From: Pseudomonas sp. MWU13-2105
GTDB lineage: Bacteria; Pseudomonadota; Gammaproteobacteria; Pseudomonadales; Pseudomonadaceae
Direction: 5' to 3'
DNA: 64,000 nt
Assembly: GCF_023242315.1 (NCBI RefSeq)
Contig: NZ_JALLIY010000007.1
Coordinates: 248,001-312,000, forward strand
Shown here: piece after piece, positions 1-9,061 of the stretch
How positions within the stretch are numbered: the first letter of the stretch is position 1
How the letters are laid out: each line of letters begins with the position of its first letter
The notes under the pieces: generated by a model
The model's database searches: none
What the model saw: the letters and a program-made list of their open reading frames with translations, nothing else
What the model was told of the DNA's origin: nothing
Translations under genes and position numbers: made by a program

Positions 1-207
1 ACCTGTTCGCGCTTGCGGCTGTCGTCCACCGGCTGGTTGCATGGCTGCCTGTCGTCGAGCAACCGGCACTATGTCGGCGACCTGTTGGACAAGCCCCGTC
101 ACGAGGCGCTGCCGGCATTGCAGCGGTTGCTGGTCAAGGCCTTGGGCGACAAGCAGGAAGTGGCCTTCTCGGGCGGCGCGACGGTGATGAAGATCATCGG
201 CGGCTGA
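1..207 (+). CDS. moaA: GTP 3',8-cyclase MoaA, C-terminal part (5' end outside window)
   Basis: The frame is open from base 1 and ends at TGA 205-207, giving about 68 residues. They begin TCSRLRLSSTGWLHGCLSSS and end in KIIGG. The Cys-x-x-x-x-Arg-Leu-Arg pattern, the second Cys in HGCL and the C-terminal Gly-Gly match the second iron-sulfur cluster region and GG tail of the MoaA family, radical SAM enzymes that start molybdopterin synthesis by converting GTP to 3',8-cH2GTP. The tail Gly-Gly is known to enter the active site. The radical SAM CxxxCxxC motif would lie upstream of the window, so assignment rests on the tail alone. The gene stands alone; the next gene downstream is unrelated. Confidence 0.85.
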   Translation, partial: TCSRLRLSSTGWLHGCLSSSNRHYVGDLLDKPRHEALPALQRLLVKALGDKQEVAFSGGATVMKIIGG

Positions 208-238
208 CCACGGCTTTGAGAACACTGCCGATTTAATT

Positions 239-310
239 GTGGGAGCGGAGCTTGCCCGCGAAGAGGCCCTTGAGACCACCAAAAGCTTCGCGGGCAAGCA
301 CCGCTCCCAC
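239..310. repeat. REP palindrome pair (inverted 25-bp arms)
   Basis: Arms 239-263 and 286-310 are inverted copies with a single mismatch, containing GAGCTTGCCCGCGAAG. This is the common extragenic palindrome of fluorescent pseudomonads. It lies between moaA and the lipoprotein gene and could act as a transcript 3' hairpin. Confidence 0.85.
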
Positions 311-402
311 AGGTTTGCATCATCTTCCTGGTTGATCTGGCGCGGAAGCTGCATCCAGGCGACTATTCGCCGGTTTTCCGTCACCGGCCTCTGGAGGGTA
401 GG

Positions 403-1020
403 ATGCGTAGCCTGGTTGTGCTGCTGGCGTTGTTGGCGCTGGGCGGCTGCATGAAAGTCAGTGATATGGGGGAAGGTGTCCGCTATGAGATGAGCGATGT
501 CGGGCTGCTCGACCATAGCGATACGCGCCGGATCCACTCGTTCCGCCTCCAGCCGGACTCCTTTATCTACATTGCCCAGGGCGCTTTCACCCCGCCTGGC
601 AGTGCCTACCCGCGCCCCAATGTGGTGGCCGAGGAAGCTTTCAAGGGCTTCATCGAGTACTTCCCCATGGTGCGCCGCGCCCGTGGACCCCTCGGTCTGG
701 ATCAGGCCATGGCCGAAGCCCGTTCCGCCGGCGCGCACTACCTGCTGTACACACGCTTCGCCAAGGCTGACGACCGCATCGGCAACTACGACGAATGGGC
801 CGACCAGGAGTCCGTCGACCGCCTGGGCGTGGACAGCGGCGTGATCCAGATCATGTTGATCGAGACCGGCACCCAGTACCTGATCGATACCGCGCGGATC
901 AAAAGCCGTGGTGGCTTGCTGACGTTCCACAACAACAAGCCCGAAGACCTGATCGCCGCCCCCTTGGCCGAATATGCGCGTAGTCTATTGGGCATAGGTG
1001 AACAGTGGATGTCGGATTGA
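403..1020 (+). CDS. DUF4823 family lipoprotein
   Basis: A 205-residue protein. A GGAGGG ribosome site sits just before ATG 403. The N-terminus is a lipoprotein signal: a hydrophobic stretch then LGGC with the acylated Cys at residue 16. The body ([34 protein letters not shown]) matches my memory of the DUF4823 family of small Pseudomonas lipoproteins, for which no function is established. The stop codon is one base before the start of the next gene, so the two are probably co-transcribed. There is no Asp at +2, so outer-membrane retention is likely (inference). Confidence 0.8.
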   Translation: MRSLVVLLALLALGGCMKVSDMGEGVRYEMSDVGLLDHSDTRRIHSFRLQPDSFIYIAQGAFTPPGSAYPRPNVVAEEAFKGFIEYFPMVRRARGPLGLDQAMAEARSAGAHYLLYTRFAKADDRIGNYDEWADQESVDRLGVDSGVIQIMLIETGTQYLIDTARIKSRGGLLTFHNNKPEDLIAAPLAEYARSLLGIGEQWMSD

Positions 1021-1021
1021 G

Positions 1022-1585
1022 ATGAGTGAGCCGGGCAAGGCCAACGACCTGTTGGCACAAATCCCCAGGACGGAAAAGGGCCTGCCGCCGGTCCACTTGT
1101 GGAATCCAGCGTTCTGCGGCGATATCGACATGCGTATCGCCCGTGACGGCACCTGGTATTACCAGGGCACGCCGATTGGCCGCAAGCCGATGGTCAAGTT
1201 GTTTTCCACCATCATGCGCCGTGACGGCGATGATTATTTCCTGATCACACCGGTGGAAAAGGTCGGGATCAAGGTCGACGATGCGCCCTTTGTCGCGGTG
1301 ACCCTGGAGGTCGAAGGGCAGGGGGAGGCACAGCAGCTGCGCTTTACCACTTACGTCGATGAACAGGTGACGGCCGGTGTCGAGCATCCGATCCGGGTAG
1401 TGATCGATCCGATCAGCCAGGAGCCGGCGCCTTACGTGCATGTGCGCAGTAATCTTGAAGCGCTGATTCATCGCAATGTGTTCTACCAACTGGTGGAGTT
1501 GGCGGTGACCCGGCAAATCGACGGCCAATCCTGGCTGGGTGTGTGGAGCGGCGGCGAGTTTTTTCCGATCGGCCTCGAACCCTGA
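1022..1585 (+). CDS. DUF1285 domain protein
   Basis: 187 residues beginning [14 protein letters not shown]. This start, one base after the upstream stop, is preferred over an in-frame start at 998 because the extra N-terminal residues overlap the lipoprotein gene. Segments such as [20 protein letters not shown] and [11 protein letters not shown] with GEFFPIG at the C-terminus are characteristic of DUF1285 proteins, which are soluble cytosolic beta-rich proteins of unknown function in proteobacteria. No signal peptide or membrane segment is visible. Confidence 0.8.
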   Translation: MSEPGKANDLLAQIPRTEKGLPPVHLWNPAFCGDIDMRIARDGTWYYQGTPIGRKPMVKLFSTIMRRDGDDYFLITPVEKVGIKVDDAPFVAVTLEVEGQGEAQQLRFTTYVDEQVTAGVEHPIRVVIDPISQEPAPYVHVRSNLEALIHRNVFYQLVELAVTRQIDGQSWLGVWSGGEFFPIGLEP

Positions 1586-1810
1586 GTCGTTTCCGCCTGC
1601 TGGCGGATCACGAGTAATCGAGCGTCGACCGGCTGCTCCCGCAGGCCCAGGGTTCGGTATAGCGTTATCGTTGCCCCCGGTCCTTTGTGGGGGGGGCGGC
1701 TTGTCGGGGCGCCGCAGCGCAGCGATAGCGTCCCGAAAAACACCACCATTCATCTCCCCGAAAAATAAATTCCTTGCACCTGCGAGCCCGTTTCGGTTAT
1801 CAATTTGTAC

Positions 1811-2524
1811 ATGATTAGACATGTCCGATTTGATAAGAAAAAAAAGGTGGTCGATGAGCTTATCCGGCGCATCGAAAGCGGTCTTCTTGAAGACGGCTTG
1901 CTGTTGCCGGGTGAACATCAGTTGGCCGAAGAATTCTCGGTGAGCCGCGGCACGCTGCGCGAGGCCCTGGCCGAGCTCAAGCGGCGCAACTACATCGCGA
2001 CCCAGAGCGGCGTGGGCTCCATCGTCACCTACGATGGCATCCCCCTCGACCAGCGCGCCGGCTGGGCCCAGGCCCTGGCGGACAGCGGGGCGCTGATCAA
2101 CACCGAGGTGTTGCGCCTGGAGGCGGTGGTGCGAGCGGACCTGTTCAGTCGCTACGGCACCGAACAGTTCATCGCCCTCGACCGACGCCGGCGCAATACC
2201 GACGGCACCGCGGTTTCCCTCGAACACTCACTGATACCGGCCAGCGGCGGCCTGGAAGGCCTGCCCCGCGTCGGCCTGATCGACAACTCCCTGACCATTA
2301 CCCTGGCAGCCTACGGCTATGTCGGTGATCGCGGCGACCAGTGGATCGGCGCCGAACCGCTGTCCGCCGAAGATGCCGAGCTGCTTGGGCGTCCCCTGGG
2401 GACGGTGTTTCTCAAGGCCTTGCGCACCACCTACGACAAACATGGACGCTTCATGGAGCAGGTCGAAAGCCTGCTCGATCCGCTGCATTTCCGCCTGCAC
2501 CTGGCGTTTGGAAACCCGACATGA
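1811..2524 (+). CDS. GntR-family (HutC/UTRA) transcriptional regulator
   Basis: About 237 residues. Residues 10-75 form a GntR winged helix (LAEEFSVSRGTLREALAELK followed by a wing with SGVGSIV). Residues 90-235 look like a UTRA effector-binding domain. The ATG at 1811 lacks a strong ribosome site; a TTG at 1805 is an in-frame alternative. The stop overlaps the start of the next gene (ATGA at 2521-2524), so the regulator is the first gene of a four-gene operon. By analogy with E. coli YegW it probably controls this operon in response to a substrate-derived ligand (inference). Confidence 0.85.
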   Translation: MIRHVRFDKKKKVVDELIRRIESGLLEDGLLLPGEHQLAEEFSVSRGTLREALAELKRRNYIATQSGVGSIVTYDGIPLDQRAGWAQALADSGALINTEVLRLEAVVRADLFSRYGTEQFIALDRRRRNTDGTAVSLEHSLIPASGGLEGLPRVGLIDNSLTITLAAYGYVGDRGDQWIGAEPLSAEDAELLGRPLGTVFLKALRTTYDKHGRFMEQVESLLDPLHFRLHLAFGNPT

Positions 2525-3525
2525 CCCCGACTCATCGCGCCCTCGGTGCCTTCTACGGCCTCGCCCTGGGCGACGCCCTGGGCATGCCGACCCAATCCCT
2601 GAGTCGCGCCGAGATCCAGGCTCGCTTCGGCAGCATCACCACACTGGTCGACGCCGGTCCCGACCAGCCTATCGCGCCGAACATGCCCGCCGGCTCCATC
2701 ACCGACGACACCGAGCAGGCGATCCTGGTCGCGCAGTTGCTGATCGACGGCAACGGCCATATCGAACCGGCCCTGCTGGCCGAGCGGTTGATTGCCTGGG
2801 AAGCGGCGATGCAGGCCAAGGGCTCGCGGGACCTGCTCGGACCGTCGACCAAGCGCGCCATTGAAATGATCCTTGCCGGCCACAGCCCCGAGGAAGCCGG
2901 GCGCTATGGTACTACCAACGGCGCGGCCATGCGTATCACGCCGGTGGGCATCGCCGCCGATATCACCCGGCCCCGGCGCTTTCTCGAGGCAGTGATCGAG
3001 GCCTGCCAGGTCACCCACAACACCAGCCTGGGAATCTCCAGCGCGGCAGCCGTTGCCGCGGTGATTTCCAGCGGTCTCAATCGCCGGAGCCTGGAACAGG
3101 CGCTGGATGTTGGCACCGAGATGGCCTTTACCGCCGAACGGCATGGCCACTGGGTCGCTGGTGGGCGCCTGGGGCCGCGCATTTGTTGGGCCCGGGAACT
3201 CAGCCGCGATTGTCCGGGCGCCGAACTGGCTGACCTGCTGTATGACGTGGTCGGTACCTCGGTGGCCTCCCAGGAGTCGGTGGTGGTGGCCTTCGCGCTG
3301 GCGCAACGGGTCGCCCTCGGCAAGCTCGCGGCCTTCGACGCCCTCTGCCTGGCCGCCAGCATCGGCGGCGATACCGACACCATCGCCGGCATCCTCGGCG
3401 CCATGCTCGGGGCCTGCGACGGCCTGGACTGCTGGCCCGCCGAAATGATCGCGAAAATCATCGAAGTCAACGCGCTGGAACTGGTGCCTCTGATTCAGGG
3501 GCTGATCGCCCTGCGCAACGCCTGA
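2521..3525 (+). CDS. ADP-ribosylglycohydrolase family protein (YegU-like)
   Basis: 334 residues starting MTPTHRALGAFYGLALGDAL. Metal-binding signatures of the ADP-ribosylglycohydrolase fold are visible: GDALG near residue 20, SITDDTE near residue 60, and GGDTDTIAG near residue 280. The family uses two Mg ions to cut N-glycosidic bonds, classically ADP-ribosyl-arginine. Its start overlaps the GntR stop, and it is followed by a nucleobase/nucleoside-type permease and a PfkB kinase. This set is that of E. coli yegTUVW, so hydrolysis of a small N-glycoside or nucleoside-like compound is more likely than protein de-ADP-ribosylation (inference). Confidence 0.85.
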   Translation: MTPTHRALGAFYGLALGDALGMPTQSLSRAEIQARFGSITTLVDAGPDQPIAPNMPAGSITDDTEQAILVAQLLIDGNGHIEPALLAERLIAWEAAMQAKGSRDLLGPSTKRAIEMILAGHSPEEAGRYGTTNGAAMRITPVGIAADITRPRRFLEAVIEACQVTHNTSLGISSAAAVAAVISSGLNRRSLEQALDVGTEMAFTAERHGHWVAGGRLGPRICWARELSRDCPGAELADLLYDVVGTSVASQESVVVAFALAQRVALGKLAAFDALCLAASIGGDTDTIAGILGAMLGACDGLDCWPAEMIAKIIEVNALELVPLIQGLIALRNA

Positions 3526-3641
3526 CACATAACAACACGCAATGGACTGCAGACGAAGGGGGCCCCGGAAGTGGCCCAGGGTTTTCTACACCTTCCGCAC
3601 TGCCCAACAACCACAACAATTGGCATCAGGAGCTGAATACC

Positions 3642-5108
3642 ATGACCTCATCAAATGCCGGACAAAGTGCCGGCCAACTGGAAACCCGCGGTATAGAACC
3701 GGTCCCGGAAGCCGAGTGCAACGGTCATCCGCTACAGCTGTTCTGGGTCTGGTTCGCGGCCAACATCAGTATTCTCGGCCTGCCGCTGGGGGCGACCCTG
3801 GTGGCCTTCCGCGGGCTGGCGATCTGGCAGGCGATCATTGTCGCGATTCTCGGCGCGGCGGGCTCCTTCGCCGTGGTGGGGATCATCTCCATCGCCGGGC
3901 GGCGCGGCCACGCGCCGAGCCTGACCCTGTCGCGGGCGATCTTTGGCGTGCGCGGCAATATCGGTCCGACCATTGTTTCGCTGATGTCGCGCCTGGGCTG
4001 GGAAACGGTCAACACCACTACCGCGGCGTTCGTGCTGCTGTCCTTGTGTTCGATCCTCTTCCACTCGCCGGTGGAGGCCAAGAGCGCACCGTTGCTGACG
4101 CTGCTGTTTATCGCCATCTTCGTGCTGCTGACCCTGTCGGTCTCGGGCCTGGGGCATGCAACCTTGCTGGTGATCCAGAAGTGGGCGACCTATGTTTTCG
4201 GCGCCCTGAACATCCTGGTGGGCGGTTTCCTCTGCGCGACCATCGACTGGAGCGCGGTGTTCAACGCCACCCCGGCACCGATGAGCGCGATGATCATCGG
4301 CATCGGCACCATGGCGGCCGGTACCGGGATCGGTTGGGCCAACGCCGGCGCCGATATGTCGCGCTATCAGCACAAGAGCGTCAAGGCCGTCCGCCTGGTG
4401 GCCTCGGCGGCCTTCGGCGCGGGTATCCCGCTGGTGCTGCTGATCACCCTCGGCGGCCTGCTGTCGGTGGGTAACCACGATCTGGCCCAGGCGACGGACC
4501 CGATCATCGCGATCCGCGACATGCTGCCGACCTGGATGGCCGTGCCGTACCTGATCACCGCGTTCGGCGGGCTGTTGCTGTCGAACAACCTGTCGGTGTA
4601 CTCGGCGGGCCTGACGACCTTGACCCTGGGGCTGAAGGTCAAGCGCGTGCATGCGGTGATCGTCGATATTGTCGCGATCTTTGTCGGCTCCATCTACTTC
4701 ATGTTGATCGCCGACAGCTTCTACGGCCCGTTCATCACTTTCATCTCGCTGTTGGCGGTACCGATCACCGCCTGGGTCGGGATCTTCGTGGTCGACCTGG
4801 TGCATCGCCAGTACTACAGCGCCAAGGACCTGCTGGACGTCAGCCCGAGCAGTGCCTATTGGTATAGCGGTGGCATCGAATGGCGCGCTTTCGGTGCCTG
4901 GGCCGTGGCGATTGTCCTGGGGTTCAGTTTCACCACCATCGGCACCACCGCCGAGACCACCTGGTTCCGCGGTTTCCTCTCCGACTCCTGGCTGGGTCAC
5001 AACGGCCTGGGCTGGATCGTTACCTTCCTGGTTGCCGGCGGTATCTACGCCGTGCTCGGCGGCGCGGCGGATCGGCGTGGCGCTTTTGTAGAGAATGCCA
5101 ATGGCTAA
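3642..5108 (+). CDS. NCS1-family nucleobase permease (cytosine/purine permease type)
   Basis: 488 residues with about twelve hydrophobic segments. An AGGAG site precedes ATG 3642. The early segment NISILGLPLGATLVAFRGLA and the motif GRRGHAPSLTLSRAIFGVRG are typical of the cytosine permease (CodB-like) branch of the NCS1 family, inner-membrane cation- or proton-coupled importers of nucleobases and related compounds. In the E. coli yegTUVW operon the transporter is instead a nucleoside:H+ symporter, so this operon appears to use a different transporter class for an analogous job. The 3' end overlaps the kinase start region. The substrate is not predictable from sequence alone. Confidence 0.85.
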   Translation: MTSSNAGQSAGQLETRGIEPVPEAECNGHPLQLFWVWFAANISILGLPLGATLVAFRGLAIWQAIIVAILGAAGSFAVVGIISIAGRRGHAPSLTLSRAIFGVRGNIGPTIVSLMSRLGWETVNTTTAAFVLLSLCSILFHSPVEAKSAPLLTLLFIAIFVLLTLSVSGLGHATLLVIQKWATYVFGALNILVGGFLCATIDWSAVFNATPAPMSAMIIGIGTMAAGTGIGWANAGADMSRYQHKSVKAVRLVASAAFGAGIPLVLLITLGGLLSVGNHDLAQATDPIIAIRDMLPTWMAVPYLITAFGGLLLSNNLSVYSAGLTTLTLGLKVKRVHAVIVDIVAIFVGSIYFMLIADSFYGPFITFISLLAVPITAWVGIFVVDLVHRQYYSAKDLLDVSPSSAYWYSGGIEWRAFGAWAVAIVLGFSFTTIGTTAETTWFRGFLSDSWLGHNGLGWIVTFLVAGGIYAVLGGAADRRGAFVENANG

Positions 5109-6021
5109 GTTGCTGCATACCGGCCAGGTCATGGTTGACCTGGTCATGTCCCTCGATCACCTGCCGGCGACCGGCGGCGATGTGCTGGCGAACGCCGCCA
5201 GCTTCGAAGCCGGGGCGGGTTTCAATGTCATGGCCGCGGCCCGGCGCAACGGTTTGCCGGTGGTCTACCTCGGGCGCCACGGTAACGGGCGCTTTGGTGA
5301 CATCGCCCGCCAGGCGATGGCGGCGGAAGGGGTCGAGATTGCCCTCGGACGCGATGGTGAGAAGGACACCGGGCTTTGCGTGTCGCTGACTGAAGCCAGC
5401 GCCGAGCGCACCTTTATTTCCTATATCGGCGTGGAAGGCGGTCTCTCGGCCGAAGATCTGGCGCCGGTCTCGGTGCAGGCCGACGACTACGTCTATGTCA
5501 GCGGCTACAGCCTGCAATACCCGGACAAGGCGCCGGCGCTGCTGGCATGGGTATTGGCCTTGCCGAAGGCGGTGACCGTGGTCTTCGATCCGGGTCCCCT
5601 GGTCAACTCGCCGGACGCTTCCCCCATGGCCGCGTTGTTGCCGCGCATCGATATCTGGACCAGCAACAGCGTCGAATCCCTGCGCTTTACCGGTGCGGCG
5701 GATATTGCCGGTTCCCTTGACCGTCTGACCGAGCGTTTGGCCGACGGTGCGCTGCTGGTGGTTCGCGATGGCCCGAACGGCTGCTGGGTCAGCCGGGCGG
5801 GGGAGCACCGGCATGTGCCCGGTTTCAAGGTGCGGGCGGTGGACAGCAACGGCGCGGGCGATGCCCATTCCGGAGTATTCCTTGCCGGGCTGGCGGCGGG
5901 TCTCGATGCCGCCGAGGCGGCTCGTCGCGCCAATGCGGCGGCGGCCCTGGCGGTAACCCGCTGGGGGCCGGCGACTTCGCCCGGTACGCAAGCAGTGGAT
6001 GCAATGCTGGCTGAAGGCTGA
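5101..6021 (+). CDS. PfkB-family carbohydrate/nucleoside kinase (YegV-like)
   Basis: 306 residues from ATG 5101 (an ATG at 5095 is an alternative; a GAG core sits well for 5101). It overlaps the permease stop. The N-terminus LLHTGQVMVDLVMSLDHLPATGG and the C-terminal signature NGAGDAHSGVF, with the catalytic Asp in GAGD, place it in the PfkB/ribokinase family, which phosphorylates sugars or nucleosides with ATP. With an importer and an ADP-ribosylglycohydrolase in the same operon, a plausible route is import of an N-glycoside, cleavage, then phosphorylation of the sugar, or phosphorylation before cleavage (inference). Confidence 0.85.
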   Translation: MAKLLHTGQVMVDLVMSLDHLPATGGDVLANAASFEAGAGFNVMAAARRNGLPVVYLGRHGNGRFGDIARQAMAAEGVEIALGRDGEKDTGLCVSLTEASAERTFISYIGVEGGLSAEDLAPVSVQADDYVYVSGYSLQYPDKAPALLAWVLALPKAVTVVFDPGPLVNSPDASPMAALLPRIDIWTSNSVESLRFTGAADIAGSLDRLTERLADGALLVVRDGPNGCWVSRAGEHRHVPGFKVRAVDSNGAGDAHSGVFLAGLAAGLDAAEAARRANAAAALAVTRWGPATSPGTQAVDAMLAEG

Positions 6022-6030
6022 ATTCGGCTC

Positions 6031-6122
6031 CTGTAGGAGCAAGCTTGCTCGCGATCCGCCGGCAGGCGGGGATTTTGGTGGCGCTCCGTGGATCGCCATC
6101 GCCGGCAAGCCGGCTCCTACAG
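6031..6122. repeat. REP palindrome pair
   Basis: Arms CTGTAGGAGCAAGCTTGCTC (from 6031) and the inverted, diverged counterpart ending CCGGCTCCTACAG (to 6122) form a Pseudomonas-type extragenic palindrome downstream of the kinase gene. Confidence 0.75.
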
Positions 6123-6326
6123 GGATGGAGTGCGCCAGTGAAGCTGTAAGAAAATCCTGTGATAGAGGGTGATTTTGCTTTCGTCTGGAAGACGAAACAC
6201 TGGAAACCCATACGCCAGCTGTTCTACCCTAGCGCGTTGGCTGCCTTTGCGACGCCTGGACCCGGCCTGTGTGCACCGGCTCACCAGGCGCATGAAAGGT
6301 AGCGTGTTCTTCCGACTTCTGTGACG

Positions 6327-7232
6327 ATGCCCGTGAAACTCATCATTATCGCTGTTTACGTCTTGTCCATCGCGTACGTACACCTGCGCGGCAAGGTCCG
6401 GCACAAGCTGGGCCGGCAACTGAGTGACCACTCGACCTTCCTGGCCCCGATCAACTGCTTCCTCTACCTGTTCTCCAAGGTGCCGAGCCGTCCGTACCTG
6501 GACCCGGCCGACTTCCCCGAGCTCAAGCCGCTGCAGGACAACTGGCAGGAAATCCGCAGCGAGGCCCTGGCCCTGTTGCGTGCCGGTGAGATCAAGAAAT
6601 CCGAGACGCCCAACGACGTCGGCTTCAACTCCTTCTTCAAGACCGGCTGGAAGCGTTTCTACCTCAAGTGGTATGGCGACAACCATCCTTCCGCCGTCGA
6701 GCTGTGCCCGCGCACCACGGAACTGCTCAACAGCATCGGCAGCATCAAGGCCGCGATGTTCGCCGAGTTGCCGCCGGGTTCGCGCCTGGTTCGCCACCGC
6801 GACCCCTACGCCGGTTCCTTGCGCTACCATCTGGGCCTGGAGACGCCGAACGATCCGGGCTGCTATATCAACGTCGACGGCCAGGATTACCACTGGCGCG
6901 ATGGCGAGCCGGTGATGTTCGACGAGACCTTTATCCACTACGCCGAAAACAAGACCGAGCAGAACCGCGTGATCCTGTTCTGCGATGTCGAGCGTCCGTT
7001 GAAATATCGCTGGGCGACGGCGTTCAACCGCTGGTTCAGCCGTAATGTGATGTCCGCCGCCGCCTCGCCGAATGACGCGAACGACAAGACCGGTGGGATC
7101 AACAGGTTCTTTACCAAGATCTACGGCATTCGCCTGCGGGGCAAGGAATTGAAGAAGCGCAATCGCACGCGTTATTACCTGGAAAAGTGGGCGATCTTTG
7201 GCGGCTTGCTGGCGTTGTTCCTGCTGATCTAG
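6327..7232 (+). CDS. lpxO: Lipid A hydroxylase LpxO (Fe(II)/2-oxoglutarate dioxygenase)
   Basis: About 301 residues. An N-terminal membrane segment (LIIIAVYVLSIAYVHL) is followed by LRGKVRHKLGRQLSDHSTFL, a stretch I recognise from Pseudomonas LpxO. The aspartyl/asparaginyl beta-hydroxylase core has the iron-binding His-x-Asp in VRHRDPYAGSLRYHLGL (near residue 160) and a second His in ETFIHYAENKTEQNRVIL. A C-terminal hydrophobic stretch (WAIFGGLLALFLLI) ends the protein. LpxO adds a 2-hydroxyl to a secondary acyl chain of lipid A at the inner membrane. The start could be GTG 6321, ATG 6327 or GTG 6333; ATG is chosen. It is monocistronic and ends at a strong terminator. Confidence 0.88.
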   Translation: MPVKLIIIAVYVLSIAYVHLRGKVRHKLGRQLSDHSTFLAPINCFLYLFSKVPSRPYLDPADFPELKPLQDNWQEIRSEALALLRAGEIKKSETPNDVGFNSFFKTGWKRFYLKWYGDNHPSAVELCPRTTELLNSIGSIKAAMFAELPPGSRLVRHRDPYAGSLRYHLGLETPNDPGCYINVDGQDYHWRDGEPVMFDETFIHYAENKTEQNRVILFCDVERPLKYRWATAFNRWFSRNVMSAAASPNDANDKTGGINRFFTKIYGIRLRGKELKKRNRTRYYLEKWAIFGGLLALFLLI

Positions 7233-7254
7233 TTTCGGCTGTGGCTTGACGAAT

Positions 7255-7289
7255 TCGGCCGGGCCCCATCGAATGGGAGCCCGGCCGAT
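7255..7289. terminator. Bidirectional rho-independent terminator
   Basis: The inverted repeat CGGCCGGGC / GCCCGGCCG has an 8-12 nt loop. It sits between the convergent lpxO and lipoprotein genes and is followed by a short T-rich stretch on the plus strand. Confidence 0.7.
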
Positions 7290-7322
7290 TTGTCTCAGGT
7301 GTTACCCGGGTGGTTGCGCCGC

Positions 7323-7925
7323 TTACAGGCCATCCTGCGGGTGCAGGGTGCGCTTGGCCAGGTCCTCGGCACTTTTCTGTTGCCAGACTTTCCAGTATTC
7401 CGCGCGTTTTTCTTCGACACTGCTCTTGTTGCTCTCGAACCAGGCCAGGGAGCGCGGCGAGTTGCCGACCAGTTCGGTGTCCTTGACCCAGCTGGCGAAG
7501 TCCTTGCCGGTGCTGGTGTATTCAGCCTTGGGGTCGGTGCTGATCGGCCACAGGGAGAAACGGGCTTTCCAGGCGCCCATGCGCGGGGTGACCAGGCTGT
7601 AGTAGGTCTTGCCCGGGGCCAGGTCGGCCTCGAGGAAATCGGCGGCTTCGGAAACCACCATGAAGGTGTGTTTGCCCGGGGTGGTCGGGTAGTTGACCTT
7701 GCTGCCGTTGGCCATGATGCCGATGAATTTGGTTTGCCCACCGCTCACGTCATAGAGCGAGGCATCGATCATCTTGCCGACGAACGAGGAGCGCATGAAG
7801 ACCACCTGGGCGCTCTCCGGCCCGGCGGCCGGCAGGGTTTGCGTGGCGGACACTTGCATCGGATTGCCGGCGCAACCGCCCAGCAACGCAGCGGCGGCCA
7901 ATACCCACAGATACATGAAACGCAT
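7323..7925 (-). CDS. Putative lipoprotein, DUF2846-like
   Basis: 200 residues. AAGGAGAG precedes the ATG (minus strand, 7925). The signal is MRFMYLWVLAAAALLGGC with the lipobox Cys at residue 18. The mature part (AQVVFMRSSFVGKMIDASLY, then GSKVNYPTTPGKHTFMVVSE and LAPGKTYYSLV) resembles DUF2846-type lipoproteins, in which a small beta-rich domain follows the lipid anchor. No enzymatic motif is visible and the function is unknown. The C-terminal 60 residues are charged and helical. Confidence 0.65.
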   Translation of the reverse strand: MRFMYLWVLAAAALLGGCAGNPMQVSATQTLPAAGPESAQVVFMRSSFVGKMIDASLYDVSGGQTKFIGIMANGSKVNYPTTPGKHTFMVVSEAADFLEADLAPGKTYYSLVTPRMGAWKARFSLWPISTDPKAEYTSTGKDFASWVKDTELVGNSPRSLAWFESNKSSVEEKRAEYWKVWQQKSAEDLAKRTLHPQDGL

Positions 7926-8070
7926 TGATCTCTCCTTGGTTTGAACTTGAGTTTCCCTACTCGGGTCGCAGCGGCGAAAACCTGTCCGCCGCCGCGGACA
8001 TCTTTCAGGCCCGTCTTTAAATCATGAAGGCATTTTGCTATCAAGTATTTATTCAATCAGGCCTGATCGA

Positions 8071-8955
8071 TTAGCGTTCCAATACTCCACGAAACGCCGC
8101 ACTCAGTGCCCGCAAGGTTTCCTGCGAGCGGGCATCGGTCGGCCGCGCATGCAGGATGACTTCAGTGATCGGCAGGGCCGGCAGCCCGAGTTGCTCCCCG
8201 ACCTCGATCGCGCCGGCCGGTGCCACCCGCCTGGCCGGTGCCACCCGCCTGGCCAGCGCCGCCACGCCGAGCCCGGCGCTGACTGCCGCGCCCACCGCCA
8301 TCACGCCGCCGCCGATAAACACTTCGGTCCAGGGGATGCCGGCATCATCCAGCACCCGCACCGCCAGATGGCGCACGCCACAGGGGGCGGCCATGGTCGC
8401 CAGGCGCAGGACGTTACCGGGGGTGTGTTGCCAGGTGGGCGCGGCAAACCAGCCGAAGCGTTCCACCACCAGCACCTCGCCGTCGTGACGATCACCTTCG
8501 CCGCGCACGATGGCCGCATCCAGTTCGCCACGATCGAAGGCGGCGCTGAGGTCCCGGGAGGAGGCGATGCGCACCTCGATGATCAGTAGGGGATCGTAGT
8601 GCGCCAGGCGACTGAGCAGGAGCGGCAGGTCGGGCCCGGCGACATGGTCGCTGATGCCGATGATCAGGCGACGATTGGGCGTGGCGCTCATATCCCCCAG
8701 CGCCCGCTCGTGGGCCTGGAGCAAGGCGCGCGCGGCGTGGATAAATTGCTCGCCCGGAGGCGACAGCCGTACATGGCGGGGTGTGCGCTCCAGCAAGCGG
8801 TAGCCGAGGCGCTCTTCCAGACGCTTGAGTTTCAGGCTGATGGCTGCCTGGGAGGTGTCCAGGGCCTGGGCCGCCCGGGTGAAGCTGGCGAAGTCGGCAA
8901 TCAGCACAAAGGCCTGGACGGTGTCGATATCGAGAGGCTTGACGGCTTCAGTCAT
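8071..8955 (-). CDS. LysR-family transcriptional regulator
   Basis: 294 residues. The N-terminal helix-turn-helix (VQAFVLIADFASFTRAAQAL then TSQAAISLKLKRLEERLGYR) is a standard LysR DNA-binding domain, followed by the substrate-binding domain. It is divergent from the DUF4865 gene at 9062 with about 106 bp between them, the usual layout for a LysR regulator and its target. An 18-bp tandem duplication at 8221-8256 repeats RRVAPA within the ligand-binding domain, which is unusual for this family and may alter effector response. Confidence 0.88.
   Translation of the reverse strand: MTEAVKPLDIDTVQAFVLIADFASFTRAAQALDTSQAAISLKLKRLEERLGYRLLERTPRHVRLSPPGEQFIHAARALLQAHERALGDMSATPNRRLIIGISDHVAGPDLPLLLSRLAHYDPLLIIEVRIASSRDLSAAFDRGELDAAIVRGEGDRHDGEVLVVERFGWFAAPTWQHTPGNVLRLATMAAPCGVRHLAVRVLDDAGIPWTEVFIGGGVMAVGAAVSAGLGVAALARRVAPARRVAPAGAIEVGEQLGLPALPITEVILHARPTDARSQETLRALSAAFRGVLER
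8221..8256. repeat. 18-bp tandem duplication inside the LysR gene
   Basis: Two adjacent units, TGCCACCCGCCTGGCCGG then TGCCACCCGCCTGGCCAG, differ by one base and keep the reading frame, duplicating six residues. This looks like a recent slippage or unequal-exchange event. Confidence 0.9.
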
Positions 8956-9061
8956 ATCTATCTCTTATCACACATATATTTATCGATATATTGTTGTAAT
9001 TATAGATCCTGCGCAAGCTGGCTCCAGGTTCTCGATAACCTTCGCCCACAGGAGTGTCGCC

